Shown: piece after piece, positions 53,805-63,546 of the stretch
Numbering within the stretch: position 1 is the stretch's first letter
How the letters are laid out: each line of letters begins with the position of its first letter
Origin: Mediterraneibacter glycyrrhizinilyticus
Lineage (GTDB): Bacteria > Bacillota > Clostridia > Lachnospirales > Lachnospiraceae
NCBI RefSeq assembly: GCF_016902345.1
Contig: NZ_JACJLR010000001.1
Span: forward strand, 238,260-302,259
Reading direction: 5' to 3'
DNA: 64,000 bases
Notes under the pieces: generated by a model
Databases searched by the model: none
The model's input: only the letters and a program-made list of their open reading frames with translations
Told to the model about the DNA's origin: nothing
Position numbers and translations under genes: made by a program

Positions 53805-55307
53805 ATGAAGATGAAAGTTTCCTTAAGGAGACAGATGACGGTGGTGTTCATCGGGCTGCTCGTGTTCATACTGGGAGCGGTTTTTGTCGTGAACACCGGA
53901 TTCCTGGCGCAGTATTATGTCTCCCACAAAGTTCAGGATCTGCTGGACGCCTATGCTTCTGTCGGGACGGTGCTGGAACAGGGGAGTCTGTCTGAACAGA
54001 GTTCGGAGATCCTCTATGAGGCGGAGAAAGCGAATATCGACCTGGCGATCGTCAACAGCAATGCGGAGACGCTGCTCTCTACGGCAAAAGATGGAAGCCA
54101 GCTTTTTATCCAGCTTTTTATGAACCTGTACGGCAGGAATGAAACGCCAAGCACGATCCTGGAGCAGACGGACGATTATATCCTGTGCAGGGCGGCAAAT
54201 CCGGATAATAATATGGAATATCTTGAAATGTGGGGCGAGTTTTCGGACGGGTCCTTTTTCATGATGAGAAGCCCCCTGGAGAGTATCAGGGAGAGCGCGG
54301 CTCTTGCAAATCAGTTTCTGATCTATCTGGGACTGACGGGGATCATCCTGGGCGGAATCCTTGTATGGCTCTTTGCCAGACGCATCACCCGGCCGATCAT
54401 GGAGCTGGCCAAACTGTCCGAGAAAATGGCAAATCTGGATTTTGATGAGAAATATACCAGCGGCGGAAGCAACGAGATCGGAATCCTGGGTGAAAACTTC
54501 AACAAGATGTCCCGCCAGCTCGAACAGACGATCTCTGAGCTGAAGACGGCGAACAATCAGCTGCAGCAGGACATTGAGCAGAAAGAAAAGATCGAAAACA
54601 TGAGGAATGAATTCCTGGGAAATGTCTCCCACGAGCTGAAGACGCCGCTGGCGCTGATCCAGGGATACGCGGAAGGGCTCAAAGAAGGGGTCAACGACGA
54701 TCCGGAGAGCCGGGAGTTCTACTGCGATGTGATCATGGATGAGGCGGGAAAGATGAACCGCATGGTCAAGAACCTGCTGACCCTCAATCAGCTTGAGTTC
54801 GGATCGGATGAAGTGGAATTCGAACGATTCGATGTGATTGGACTGGTAAAAGGGGTCATCTCAAGCTGTGAGATCCTGATCCAGCAGGCGGAGGCAACAG
54901 TCAGCTTTATCGGCGATGAGACGGTATACGTGTGGGCAGATGAGTTCAAGACCGAGCAGGTGGTCAGAAATTATCTGACGAACGCCATCCACCATGTGGA
55001 AAATGAGCGCCGGATCGAAGTGCGAGTGATCCGCCAGGAGGATAAAGTGCGGGTGACCGTCTTCAACAGTGGAAAACCCATACCGGAGGAAGATGTGCCG
55101 AAACTGTGGGATAAGTTCTATAAAGTGGATAAAGCGCATACAAGAGAATATGGGGGGAACGGGATTGGCTTGTCCATTGTCAAGGCGATCATGGAATCCT
55201 TCCATCAGAAGTACGGCGTGAACAACTTTGATAACGGCGTAGAGTTCTGGTTCGAACTGGATGCAGGAAATTCCCGGAAAAAGGAGGAGAGCACTTTAAC
55301 ACAGTAA
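53805..55307 (+). CDS. PhoR/WalK-like sensor histidine kinase (500 aa)
   Basis: Helix 1 (VVFIGLLVFILGAVFVVNTGF), an extracytoplasmic sensor of about 135 residues, helix 2 (YLGLTGIILGGILVWLF), a HAMP domain (RRITRPIMELAKLSEKMANLDF), H box NVSHELKTPLALIQGYAEGL, N box NYLTNAIHHV and GNGIGLSIVKAIM. Complete. The signal is unknown; the pair is not tied to an obvious target gene. Confidence 0.9.
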   Translation: MKMKVSLRRQMTVVFIGLLVFILGAVFVVNTGFLAQYYVSHKVQDLLDAYASVGTVLEQGSLSEQSSEILYEAEKANIDLAIVNSNAETLLSTAKDGSQLFIQLFMNLYGRNETPSTILEQTDDYILCRAANPDNNMEYLEMWGEFSDGSFFMMRSPLESIRESAALANQFLIYLGLTGIILGGILVWLFARRITRPIMELAKLSEKMANLDFDEKYTSGGSNEIGILGENFNKMSRQLEQTISELKTANNQLQQDIEQKEKIENMRNEFLGNVSHELKTPLALIQGYAEGLKEGVNDDPESREFYCDVIMDEAGKMNRMVKNLLTLNQLEFGSDEVEFERFDVIGLVKGVISSCEILIQQAEATVSFIGDETVYVWADEFKTEQVVRNYLTNAIHHVENERRIEVRVIRQEDKVRVTVFNSGKPIPEEDVPKLWDKFYKVDKAHTREYGGNGIGLSIVKAIMESFHQKYGVNNFDNGVEFWFELDAGNSRKKEESTLTQ

Positions 55308-55418
55308 ACAGAAAAAACGTTAACACAGTGATCCGAGAAAATATTTTCTTTACAATGAAGCCAAAATGCGGTAAAATGCTAGTGTTGGCATTGATCAAAT
55401 GAATAGATGAATATCTGA

Positions 55419-55460
55419 GGCATACGGCATGCCGGCTGGAGACAGTGGTATCCGTATGCC
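55419..55460 (+). other. Leader hairpin before the symporter
   Basis: GGCATACGG / CCGTATGCC form a 9-bp stem, with a second overlapping pair GCCGGC (about 55431 and 55481). The 220-nt gap 55308-55530 holds no gene. A glycine riboswitch was considered and not supported. Confidence 0.4.
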
Positions 55461-55530
55461 TTATCTGTTATATGCCGGCCGGCAGTGCAGAGGTTACTCA
55501 GAAATCAAGAAAGGAATGGGAGGAAACGAT

Positions 55531-56940
55531 ATGTACGATAAGATTTACAGCATAGTTTCATCTGTAGATGATTTTGTGTGGGGATGGTGGATGATCCTCC
55601 TTTTGCTGGGAACGCATCTTTTTATGACGGTGCGTACCGGATTTATCCAGAAGAAGACGATAACGAAAGGGATTCCGCTCTCTGTTGCCAAAGAGGACGA
55701 TGCGGACGGAGAAGTCAGCCAGTTCGGTGCCCTTGCCACGGCTCTGGCATCTACGATCGGGACGGGAAATATCATCGGTGTTGGGACTGCCATTGCGCTG
55801 GGAGGTCCCGGAGCGGTGCTGTGGTGCTGGCTTACCGGTGTTTTCGGGATTGCGACAAAGTATGCAGAGTCACTGATCGCGGTAAAATACCGTGTTAAGA
55901 CGCCGGACGGCAGAATGCAGGGAGGAGCGATGTACGCTCTTGAACGAGGTCTGAACATGAAATGGCTTGGCATGATCTTTGCCGTGTTCGCCGGCTTTGC
56001 GTCGTTCGGAATCGGATGTGCGACTCAGGTAAACGCAATCGCGGAGGTATGTGAGACGAACCTTGGGATCGAGCCCTGGATCGTCGGTCTCATTGTGGCT
56101 GCGCTGACAGCCGTGGTCATCTTTGGCGGGATCAAGAGCATCGCGAGCGTGTGTGAGAAGCTGGTCCCGTTTATGGCGCTGTTTTATGTTATCGGATGTG
56201 TGATCATCCTTTGTCTCAATTATGACTATATCATTCCTGCGATCGAGACGATCTGCAGGCTCGCTTTTACAAAAGGCGCGGCAGCAGGCGGACTGGTGGG
56301 AAGCGGAATCCGCTATGCGATCCAGTATGGAGTCGCAAGGGGACTGTTTTCCAACGAGTCCGGGATGGGATCTGCTCCCATCGCAGCGGCAGCGGCGAAA
56401 ACAAGAAATCCGGTACGCCAGGCACTGGTATCGTCTACCGGAACTTTCTGGGATACTGTGGTTGTCTGTCTTATGACGGGACTGGTACTTGTCTCCACGA
56501 TCATGAAAAATCCGGCCATCAATGCAGACCAGATCACAGACGGCGGAGAGCTCACAACACTGGCGTTCGGACAGATTCCATATTTTGGCCCGTTTATCCT
56601 TGTGGTCGGCATTATCACATTTGCATATTCTACGATCCTGGGTTGGGCATACTACGGTGAACGGTGTGTAGAGTATTTTTCGGGAAAGAAAGGGCTGATC
56701 CCTTATCGTGCGCTCTATGTCATTATCGCACTGATCGCCCCGGTACTTGCCCTGGATCTTGTCTGGAAAGTGGCGGATATATTGAACGCCCTGATGGCGA
56801 TTCCGAACCTGGTCGCAGTCCTGCTGCTGTCGCCGGTGATCGTTAAGGAGACAAAAAAATACATCAATAATCTGGATGCGGTGGATAACACAGCGGTCCC
56901 TGTGATCAGAACCGGTGTGGGGAACAAAAAGAAAAAGTAA
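55531..56940 (+). CDS. Sodium:alanine symporter family (AGCS) transporter (469 aa)
   Basis: ATG 55531 has GGGAGGAAAC upstream; the longer open frame lies in the leader. AGCS signature GTGNIIGVGTAIALGGPGAVLW and FSNESGMGSAPIAAAAAKT are present, with 10-11 helices (GTHLFMTVRTGF first). Imports alanine or glycine with Na+. Complete. Confidence 0.9.
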   Translation: MYDKIYSIVSSVDDFVWGWWMILLLLGTHLFMTVRTGFIQKKTITKGIPLSVAKEDDADGEVSQFGALATALASTIGTGNIIGVGTAIALGGPGAVLWCWLTGVFGIATKYAESLIAVKYRVKTPDGRMQGGAMYALERGLNMKWLGMIFAVFAGFASFGIGCATQVNAIAEVCETNLGIEPWIVGLIVAALTAVVIFGGIKSIASVCEKLVPFMALFYVIGCVIILCLNYDYIIPAIETICRLAFTKGAAAGGLVGSGIRYAIQYGVARGLFSNESGMGSAPIAAAAAKTRNPVRQALVSSTGTFWDTVVVCLMTGLVLVSTIMKNPAINADQITDGGELTTLAFGQIPYFGPFILVVGIITFAYSTILGWAYYGERCVEYFSGKKGLIPYRALYVIIALIAPVLALDLVWKVADILNALMAIPNLVAVLLLSPVIVKETKKYINNLDAVDNTAVPVIRTGVGNKKKK

Positions 56941-56982
56941 ATTTCCGGGAGTGAATTTCGGGATTGGGAGAGGAGTGAGAGG

Positions 56983-57588
56983 ATGATCGCGATCATAGAC
57001 TATGATGCGGGGAACATTAAAAGTGTGGAAAAGGCAGTGGATCTTCTGGGACAGGAATCTGTGGTCACAGCAGATTCTGAAGAAATCTTTCGGGCAGACA
57101 AGGTGATCCTGCCGGGGGTCGGCGCATTTGGGGATGCGATGGGGAACCTGCGGCGGACAGGACTTGACGATGTGATTCGCCAGGTGGTACGGAAAGGAAC
57201 CCCGTTTTTGGGAATCTGTCTCGGACTGCAGCTTCTGTTTGAGAGAAGCGATGAGGCTCCCGGTGTGAAGGGGCTTGGTATCCTGAAGGGAGAGATCCTG
57301 CGCATTCCGGATAAAGAGGGGCTGAAGATCCCGCATATGGGATGGAATTCCCTTCATCTGGAACACGGCGGAAGGCTGTTCCGGGGTGTGGAAGAGGGAG
57401 CATATGTCTATTTTGTACATTCCTATTACCTGAAAGCTGCGGAAGAGGAGATTGTGAAGGCGTCCACAGAATACAGCGTGCATATCCATGCATCGGTGGA
57501 GAAGGACAATGTGTTCGCATGCCAGTTCCATCCGGAGAAGAGCAGTGACGTGGGACTTTCCATCTTGAAGAACTTTGTGGAACTGTAG
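56983..57588 (+). CDS. hisH: Imidazole glycerol phosphate synthase, glutaminase subunit
   Basis: Class I amidotransferase: DYDAGNIKSV, PGVGAFGDAM, nucleophile Cys in FLGICLGLQLLFERS (about residue 78) and the His/Glu of FACQFHPEKSS. Makes ammonia for HisF in histidine synthesis. 201 residues, as expected. Followed by hisF after 24 bp; no other his gene is nearby. Confidence 0.95.
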   Translation: MIAIIDYDAGNIKSVEKAVDLLGQESVVTADSEEIFRADKVILPGVGAFGDAMGNLRRTGLDDVIRQVVRKGTPFLGICLGLQLLFERSDEAPGVKGLGILKGEILRIPDKEGLKIPHMGWNSLHLEHGGRLFRGVEEGAYVYFVHSYYLKAAEEEIVKASTEYSVHIHASVEKDNVFACQFHPEKSSDVGLSILKNFVEL

Positions 57589-57612
57589 AAAGAGAGGCGG
57601 GAGGAACTGTTT

Positions 57613-58374
57613 ATGTTTACAAAGAGGATCATTCCCTGTCTGGATGTCAATGCCGGACGGGTCGTAAAAGGGGTTAATTTCGTCGATCTGAAGGATGCGG
57701 GGGATCCGGTGGAAATCGCGAAAGCTTATGACAAAGCCGGAGCAGATGAACTGGTCTTTCTGGATATCACTGCTTCGTCTGATGCCAGGGCAACTGTGGT
57801 GGATATGGTGCGCAAAGTGGCAGAGTGTGTATTCATCCCCTTTACTGTGGGAGGAGGCATCCGTACAGTAGATGACTTCCGGGCGCTCCTGCGGGAAGGG
57901 GCGGATAAGATCTCTGTCAATTCATCCGCGATCAACACGCCGGACCTGGTGAGGGAAGCAGCAGACAAATTCGGGAGCCAGTGTGTCGTAGTGGCGATCG
58001 ATGCGAAAAAGCGTGCGGACGGCTCCGGATGGAATATCTATAAAAACGGCGGAAGGATCGACGTGGGGATCGATGCCGTGGAGTGGGCCAAAAAGGTGGA
58101 GGAGCTGGGAGCGGGAGAAATTCTTCTGACCAGTATGGACTGCGACGGGACAAAAGCGGGGTATGACCTGGAGCTGACCCGTGCGGTCGCAGAGAGCGTA
58201 TCCATTCCCGTTATCGCATCCGGTGGCGCAGGGAAGCTGGAGCATTTCAAAGAAGCCCTGACTGAGGGCAGGGCGGATGCAGCGCTGGCGGCATCTCTGT
58301 TCCATTATAAAGAACTGGAAATCCGCCAGGTAAAAGAGTACCTGCGGAGTGAGGGTGTATCAGTGAGATTGTGA
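57613..58374 (+). CDS. hisF: Imidazole glycerol phosphate synthase, cyclase subunit
   Basis: TIM barrel with catalytic Asp11 ([15 protein letters not shown]) and the second Asp in VVVAIDAKK, and the phosphate loops VGGGIRT and ASGGAGK. Uses ammonia from HisH to form IGP and AICAR. 253 residues, normal length. Forms a two-gene operon with hisH. Confidence 0.96.
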   Translation: MFTKRIIPCLDVNAGRVVKGVNFVDLKDAGDPVEIAKAYDKAGADELVFLDITASSDARATVVDMVRKVAECVFIPFTVGGGIRTVDDFRALLREGADKISVNSSAINTPDLVREAADKFGSQCVVVAIDAKKRADGSGWNIYKNGGRIDVGIDAVEWAKKVEELGAGEILLTSMDCDGTKAGYDLELTRAVAESVSIPVIASGGAGKLEHFKEALTEGRADAALAASLFHYKELEIRQVKEYLRSEGVSVRL

Positions 58375-58400
58375 TTCGCGGAAATTGATATTTATTTAAC

Positions 58401-58440
58401 AGGTGCCGTGTACTTTTGAAAAAGTGCCTGGCACCTTTTG
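58401..58440 (+). terminator. Terminator / repeat-like palindrome after hisF
   Basis: AGGTGCC (58401-58407) and GGCACCT (58430-58436) with internal TACTTTTGAAAAAGTGCC and a TTTTG tail. The shape resembles a palindromic intergenic repeat seen in many Firmicutes, as far as I recall. Confidence 0.6.
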
Positions 58441-58482
58441 TGAGCAAATTCAGAATATTCTGACAATACAAAGGAGGGAACA

Positions 58483-59151
58483 ATGGCAGGACTGAACGGA
58501 GACTGGTATGAAGCTTTAAAAGGGGAATTTTCGAAGGAGTATTACAGGAAGCTGTTTGAGACGGTGAACCATGAATATAAGACGCGGCTGATCTTTCCGC
58601 CGGCGCAGGACATTTTCAACGCATTTCATCTGACGCCGCTAAAGGATGTGAAGGTGGTGATCCTGGGGCAGGATCCGTATCACAACAACGGGCAGGCGCA
58701 CGGTCTGTGCTTTTCGGTCAAGAAGGGCGTGGATATCCCGCCTTCTCTGGTCAATATCTATCAGGAGCTGCATGATGATCTGGGCTGTACGATCCCGAAC
58801 CATGGCTGTCTGACAAAGTGGGCCGAGCAGGGCGTGCTCATGCTGAACACGGTCCTTACAGTGCGGGCGCATCAGGCAAATTCTCACAGGGGGATCGGCT
58901 GGGAAGAGTTTACGGACGCGGCGATCACTGTGCTCAACGCCCAGGACAGGCCGATCGTGTTCATCCTCTGGGGAAGTCCGGCACAGAGAAAGAAAGCCAT
59001 GCTGAACAATCCGAAGCATCTGATCCTGACAGCGCCCCATCCGAGCCCGCTGTCGGCATACAGGGGATTTTTCGGGAGCAGGCCGTTCAGCCAGACGAAT
59101 GCATTCCTGGAGAAGAACGGGATCGAGCCGATCGACTGGCAGATCGAGTGA
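58483..59151 (+). CDS. ung: Uracil-DNA glycosylase
   Basis: Family 1 UDG: catalytic GQDPYHNNGQAHG (Asp at about residue 64), FSVKKG loop, LNTVLTV, and the minor-groove loop HPSPLSAYRGFFGSRPFS. Removes uracil from DNA. 222 residues, normal. AAAGGAGGG precedes the ATG. Confidence 0.96.
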   Translation: MAGLNGDWYEALKGEFSKEYYRKLFETVNHEYKTRLIFPPAQDIFNAFHLTPLKDVKVVILGQDPYHNNGQAHGLCFSVKKGVDIPPSLVNIYQELHDDLGCTIPNHGCLTKWAEQGVLMLNTVLTVRAHQANSHRGIGWEEFTDAAITVLNAQDRPIVFILWGSPAQRKKAMLNNPKHLILTAPHPSPLSAYRGFFGSRPFSQTNAFLEKNGIEPIDWQIE

Positions 59152-59241
59152 TCTGTCTGCGGCCGGTCTTCCGGTAATTGGGGGGAATACTTTGAACTGC
59201 CGTAAAAAGATGACACGATCATATCGCAAAAGCGGCAAACA

Positions 59242-59279
59242 AAAACCGGAAATGCGTGAAATACAGCATTTCCGGTTTT
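59242..59279. terminator. Bidirectional terminator between ung and tRNA-Gly
   Basis: AAAACCGGAAATGC / GCATTTCCGGTTTT is a perfect 14-bp stem with A and T runs on both sides. It can end ung (plus) and the tRNA transcript (minus). Confidence 0.85.
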
Positions 59280-59284
59280 AATGA

Positions 59285-59355
59285 AGCAGATGACGGGAAT
59301 CGAACCCGCCTCGCCAGCTTGGGAAGCTGGAGTTCTACCGATGAACTACATCTGC
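59285..59355 (-). tRNA. tRNA-Gly (anticodon CCC)
   Basis: On the minus strand the acceptor stem GCAGATG/CATCTGC, D arm GTTC-ATCGGTA-GAAC, anticodon stem CCAGC/GCTGG with loop TTCCCAA, and T arm CGGGTTCGATTCCCG fold fully. CCA is not encoded. The loop gives anticodon CCC, reading GGG. Confidence 0.93.
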
Positions 59356-59552
59356 ATTTGGTACGGTTGATATTATACCGCTGTTCCATTCAAAATGCAA
59401 GGTTTTTTTTGCACTTTTCTATTCTGCTTTTCTTAAGAAAATCTTCATAAATTTTCCACTAAAAAATTCTGAAAAATATATTAAAGTGAAATCAGTTGTT
59501 ACAATCTGCGATGCTGTATTGTAATGATCAGTTTGCGATAAAGGGGGAAAAT

Positions 59553-60278
59553 ATGGAAAAAGTGATCAGTGTCAGCAATCTGTATAAGCTTTACCGCGTG
59601 GGAGATTCCTGCGTCCGCGCCCTGGACGGAGTGAGTTTTGAGATACGGAAAGGGGAATTCTGCGCTATTGTAGGTACTTCGGGTTCGGGAAAATCTACGC
59701 TCCTCAATATGCTGGCGGGACTGGAAAAACCTACGAAAGGAGAGGTGGTCATAAACGGCTGCCACATTGAAAAACTGGGAGAAGACGAACTGGTGCGCTT
59801 CCGAAGAGAGAATGTGGGATTTATCTTCCAGTCGTTTCATCTGATCGGGACCATGAACGCAGTAGAGAATGTAGCACTGCCGCTGAATTTCCGGGGAGAG
59901 CCGAGGAAGCAGAGAATGGAAAAGGCGGATCGGATGCTGGATCTTGTGAACCTGTCAAAACATAAGAAACATATGCCAAACCAGATGTCAGGCGGACAGC
60001 AGCAGAGAGTCGGCGTGGCAAGGGCGCTGGTGACAGATCCGAAGATCATTTTCGCTGACGAGCCTACGGGAAATCTGGATTCGCATACCTCGGAGGAGGT
60101 CATGAGACTGATGCAGAGAGTTGTGAGGGAACAGGGACGGACGCTGGTGATGGTCACTCACGATGATCACCTGGCAGAATATGCGGACAGAGTGTTCCAC
60201 ATTATCGACGGAAAGATCGTAAAGATCGAAGAAAATCAAAGAAAAAATGAGAAGAGCCAAGAGGGAGGACTTAAATGA
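59553..60278 (+). CDS. ABC transporter ATPase, MacB/LolD type (241 aa)
   Basis: Walker [11 protein letters not shown] loop FQSFHLIGTMNAVENVALP, signature [15 protein letters not shown], Walker [15 protein letters not shown] loop THDDHLAEYAD. ATG 59553 has AAAGGGGGAAA upstream. First gene of a three-gene operon with a surface protein and a permease. Confidence 0.9.
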   Translation: MEKVISVSNLYKLYRVGDSCVRALDGVSFEIRKGEFCAIVGTSGSGKSTLLNMLAGLEKPTKGEVVINGCHIEKLGEDELVRFRRENVGFIFQSFHLIGTMNAVENVALPLNFRGEPRKQRMEKADRMLDLVNLSKHKKHMPNQMSGGQQQRVGVARALVTDPKIIFADEPTGNLDSHTSEEVMRLMQRVVREQGRTLVMVTHDDHLAEYADRVFHIIDGKIVKIEENQRKNEKSQEGGLK

Positions 60279-61969
60279 TGAGACTGTTTAAGAGGACAGG
60301 TGCGCTGCTGACGTGCATCTGTATGATACTGACACTGGTGATGGTGGCGCCGGGGAGAGTGCGTGCGGAGGAAGGCACTGCAGCGCCCCGGACTGCAGAG
60401 GGCCAGGATACGGCAAAGAGCCAAAAGACGCTTCAGGAGTCTGAGGATCAGGGGACGGACGAGGCAGGGAAAGGAGACGCTGCAGAAGCACTGGCACAGA
60501 TCAGGCTGAGTGTGGGAGACGGCCAGGAGACCCCAGTATTTAAGGCGGGAGAGGAGACCACTCTCACGATCAATATCATGAATAAAGGGAATCTGGATGC
60601 TCAGAATGTACAGATCTCACCTGTTGTGGAAAATGTAAATGACTCTCCATTTGATATGTCCAGGCTGAACTATGACAGAAATCTCGGGACGATCAAAGCC
60701 GGGGAACAGGTCTCTGCTGTCTGGGGAGACGGGGAAGACGGAAAGCTTGTTGTAAGGCAGGATGTGACCGGACAGTCCTATAAACTGGTTTTCCGGATCA
60801 CATATGATGACGGGAAAAATGCATATGAGACATCGAAATATGTTTTTGTAAAGACGGAAGCAGCGCCTAAAGAGGAAGAGAAAGATCCGGACGACGGTCA
60901 GCAGGGCTCCGGCGGAAACAACGGCGCGGGCGGAGAAGCCCCGGCCGGACCGACGGACAGCGGAGATTCCGGAATGGATGCGGGAGGTATCTATAACAGC
61001 GAACCGATGGTATCCGGCGGAGGTTCAGGCAGCGTTTCGGACGGCTCGGTTCCCCGCGTCATTGTCACCGGATTTGACACGAATCCCAAAGAGGTCAAGG
61101 CGGGAAGTGATTTTAAACTGACGGTTCATCTGAAAAACACGTCAAAAAAGACTGCTGTGTCAAATATGTTATTTGATTTTCAGGCTCCGGCCTCTGGGTC
61201 AGACGCGGCGGCAGAAGCGCCGGCATTCCTTCCCACGTCAGGTTCGAGCTCAGTCTATCTGGATAAGATCGTGGCGGGCGGGACAAAGGATATATCCATT
61301 GAGCTGAATGCCAGGGCAGATCTTGTGCAGAAACCGTACAGCATTGAGATGAGCATGAAGTACGAAGACAAGAGCGCGACACAGTTTGAGGGAAATTCAA
61401 GCCTTGCGATCCCGATCAAACAGGAGCCGAGATTTGAGTTCAGTGAGATCCAGGTGGCGCCGGACACGGTTTCTGTGGGAGAAGAGGTAAATATCACTTC
61501 GAATCTCTATAATCTGGGAAGAGTGAAACTATATAATGTCAAAGTAAAGTTTGAAGGCGACGCGATCGAGGGTCAGGAACAGTTTATCGGCAATCTGGAC
61601 TCCGGCGCGACAGGAATGGTGGACGGGATCGTCACGGCGATGGCGGAATCCTACGAGGAGGAAAACTGTAAGCTGGTGATGACTTATGAGGACGATGCCG
61701 GAAATGTGTCTACCGTGGAGCAGCCATTTACGATGACGGTCACAGCACAGGCAGAGATGGCGGATATGTCGATGATGGAGATGCCGGAGGAAGAAACCGG
61801 TTCCTCCCTGCCGGTGATGTTTCTGGTGATCGCTGTTGTGGTCATTGCGGCAGCTGCCCTTGCGGTGGTACTGATCAAGCGGAGAAAGAAAAAAATGCTC
61901 GCAGCAGAAGAGGAGGAATTGATGGATGAGGTGGAGCGACTTACTGAGGATGAGCATCAGCAGCCTTAG
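60275..61969 (+). CDS. CARDB/COG1361-type membrane-anchored surface protein (564 aa)
   Basis: Signal peptide (LLTCICMILTLVMVAPGRVRAEE), two or three CARDB-like beta domains (VFKAGEETTLTINIMNKGNLDAQNV; DFKLTVHLKNTSKKTAVSNM; GEEVNITSNLYNLGRVKLYNV), a Gly/Pro/Asp-rich spacer (about 205-250) and a C-terminal helix (MFLVIAVVVIAAAALAVVLI) with a basic stop-transfer. It sits between ATPase and permease with overlaps on both sides, so it is likely a substrate-facing partner of this exporter. Confidence 0.8.
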   Translation: MMRLFKRTGALLTCICMILTLVMVAPGRVRAEEGTAAPRTAEGQDTAKSQKTLQESEDQGTDEAGKGDAAEALAQIRLSVGDGQETPVFKAGEETTLTINIMNKGNLDAQNVQISPVVENVNDSPFDMSRLNYDRNLGTIKAGEQVSAVWGDGEDGKLVVRQDVTGQSYKLVFRITYDDGKNAYETSKYVFVKTEAAPKEEEKDPDDGQQGSGGNNGAGGEAPAGPTDSGDSGMDAGGIYNSEPMVSGGGSGSVSDGSVPRVIVTGFDTNPKEVKAGSDFKLTVHLKNTSKKTAVSNMLFDFQAPASGSDAAAEAPAFLPTSGSSSVYLDKIVAGGTKDISIELNARADLVQKPYSIEMSMKYEDKSATQFEGNSSLAIPIKQEPRFEFSEIQVAPDTVSVGEEVNITSNLYNLGRVKLYNVKVKFEGDAIEGQEQFIGNLDSGATGMVDGIVTAMAESYEEENCKLVMTYEDDAGNVSTVEQPFTMTVTAQAEMADMSMMEMPEEETGSSLPVMFLVIAVVVIAAAALAVVLIKRRKKKMLAAEEEELMDEVERLTEDEHQQP

Positions 61970-63347
61970 AAGGCGGAAACTCCGAACTTTTCTGACTGTC
62001 CTTGGAGTGGTCATCGGAACGGCATCTATTGTCGTGATGATCTCTCTGGGACTGGGACTGCAGCAGTCCATGTATGAGGAAGTAGAGCAGAACGGAGGCA
62101 CGACCAGTCTGACCGTGACTGGAAAGATGGGAGATGGAATGATCTCATCGTACAGTTACAGCGTGGACGGGAGCTCTGGCGAGGAGTCCCAGAAGTATAT
62201 TACGGATGATCTGATCAAGGAGCTTAAAGGCCTGGAACATGTAAAGAGTGCAAATCCGGTGCTGAATATCAGTGCGCTTGCGCTGAAAGGGAAATATATC
62301 GGATATCTGGATCTCTATGGAATGACTCCGGAAGGTCTGAAACTGCGGAATATTGAACTTGAACCGGGAGGGAGTCTGCCAGATCCGGACAGTCCGGAGC
62401 TGGAACTGGTGTTTGGCAATTCTGTCGTCACCAATTTCTATGAGGAGGCCACCGGACGCGGGTATTGGGACACCGGAGAGATGCCGGATATCGATCTTAC
62501 GAAAGATCAGCTTTTTCTTATACTTGATCAGGATGCATATTACTCCAGTCAGAACTCTCCGTCTGTCGGGATGGATGAGGGAGCAGGAGGAGAAGGCGGA
62601 ACTGTCACACAGGCAAGGACACCGAAAAAGTATGTTGTCCACGCGAGCGGAGTAGTTGCAGGTGGTACGGATACATACAATTCGAATTCGTACTCTGTAT
62701 TCTGTGACATTAATGTATTGAGATCATTTCTTCAAAAAGAATTCCGCGGGCGGGCGATTCCGGGGCAGCCTACGACCAAAAGTGGAAAACCGTACAGCAA
62801 GTTTGTCTATTCATCAGCCAGTGTTCAGGCGGATAATATGGATCATGTAGAGGAACTGGCGGATACGATACGGTCTATGGGATATGAGGTTTCAACGAAT
62901 ATCGACTATATTAACAGCATGAAAAAGCAGTTTGCCATGGTACAGGGAGTACTGGGGGGAATTGGAGCGGTATCGCTGTTCGTGGCTGCGATCGGAATCA
63001 CGAATACGATGATGATGTCTATCTATGAAAGGACGAAAGAGATCGGCGTCATGAAAGTCATCGGGTGCAGCCTGAAAAATATCCGGCAGATGTTTCTTCT
63101 GGAAGCAGCATTCATCGGATTCTTGGGGGGCGTTGTCGGAAATGTCCTGAGCTTTATCATGTCTGCTGCAGTTAATCTTGCAGTGTCGGGGGAGAGTATG
63201 GGAATAAGCGGAAGTTTATCATATATTCCTCCCTGGCTGGCGCTTGCGGCTCTGGGATTTGCCGTGCTTGTCGGGATGGCAGCGGGATATTTCCCGGCGC
63301 TTCGGGCAATGAGGTTAAGTCCGCTGGCGGCTATACGAAATGAATAA
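61926..63347 (+). CDS. MacB/FtsX-type ABC permease (473 aa)
   Basis: N-terminal helix after SLRRRKLRTFLTVLGVVIGTASIV, a MacB periplasmic core of about 260 residues, then the FtsX helices (VQGVLGGIGAVSLFVAAIGITNTMMMSIYERTKEIGVMKVIG) and the terminal PALRAMRLSPLAAIRNE. Overlaps the surface protein by 44 bp, though GTG/ATG choices a little downstream are possible. With the ATPase it forms a tripartite exporter. Confidence 0.86.
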   Translation: MRWSDLLRMSISSLRRRKLRTFLTVLGVVIGTASIVVMISLGLGLQQSMYEEVEQNGGTTSLTVTGKMGDGMISSYSYSVDGSSGEESQKYITDDLIKELKGLEHVKSANPVLNISALALKGKYIGYLDLYGMTPEGLKLRNIELEPGGSLPDPDSPELELVFGNSVVTNFYEEATGRGYWDTGEMPDIDLTKDQLFLILDQDAYYSSQNSPSVGMDEGAGGEGGTVTQARTPKKYVVHASGVVAGGTDTYNSNSYSVFCDINVLRSFLQKEFRGRAIPGQPTTKSGKPYSKFVYSSASVQADNMDHVEELADTIRSMGYEVSTNIDYINSMKKQFAMVQGVLGGIGAVSLFVAAIGITNTMMMSIYERTKEIGVMKVIGCSLKNIRQMFLLEAAFIGFLGGVVGNVLSFIMSAAVNLAVSGESMGISGSLSYIPPWLALAALGFAVLVGMAAGYFPALRAMRLSPLAAIRNE

Positions 63348-63364
63348 AGAGGGGTTAACAGATA

Positions 63365-63410
63365 CCGGGCGGAAAAGACATGGAGAGTGTCTTTCACGCC
63401 CGTATTTTTT
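63365..63410 (+). terminator. Terminator of the MacB-like operon
   Basis: CCGGGCGGAAAAGACA pairs with TGTCTTTCACGCCCG and is followed by TATTTTTTATTT. Confidence 0.82.
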
Positions 63411-63424
63411 ATTTAAAAATCCTC

Positions 63425-63468
63425 TTGACATACATAAATAACTAGTGTACTATCTAACTATAGCACTA
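63425..63468 (+). promoter_or_regulatory. Promoter and operator of the GntR-type gene
   Basis: TTGACA (63425-63430), 17 bp, TACTAT (63448-63453). TAGTG (63443) and CACTA (63464-63468) form an inverted repeat over the -10, as for self-repressing YtrA-like regulators. Confidence 0.75.
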
Positions 63469-63546
63469 ATGCAAAAGGCGATGGAACTATTGTCAGATGC
63501 ATATAACACTGTGCACAGCGTTTGCATAAAGCAATGGAGGGATGGT

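Noticed and set aside
55308..55530. Glycine riboswitch before the symporter
   Set aside because: The conserved glycine aptamer cores could not be found; only simple stems are visible.
55870..57531. Long open frame on the minus strand (553 codons)
   Set aside because: Antisense to the AGCS symporter and hisH, both certain; the composition is His/Arg/Cys-rich shadow sequence.
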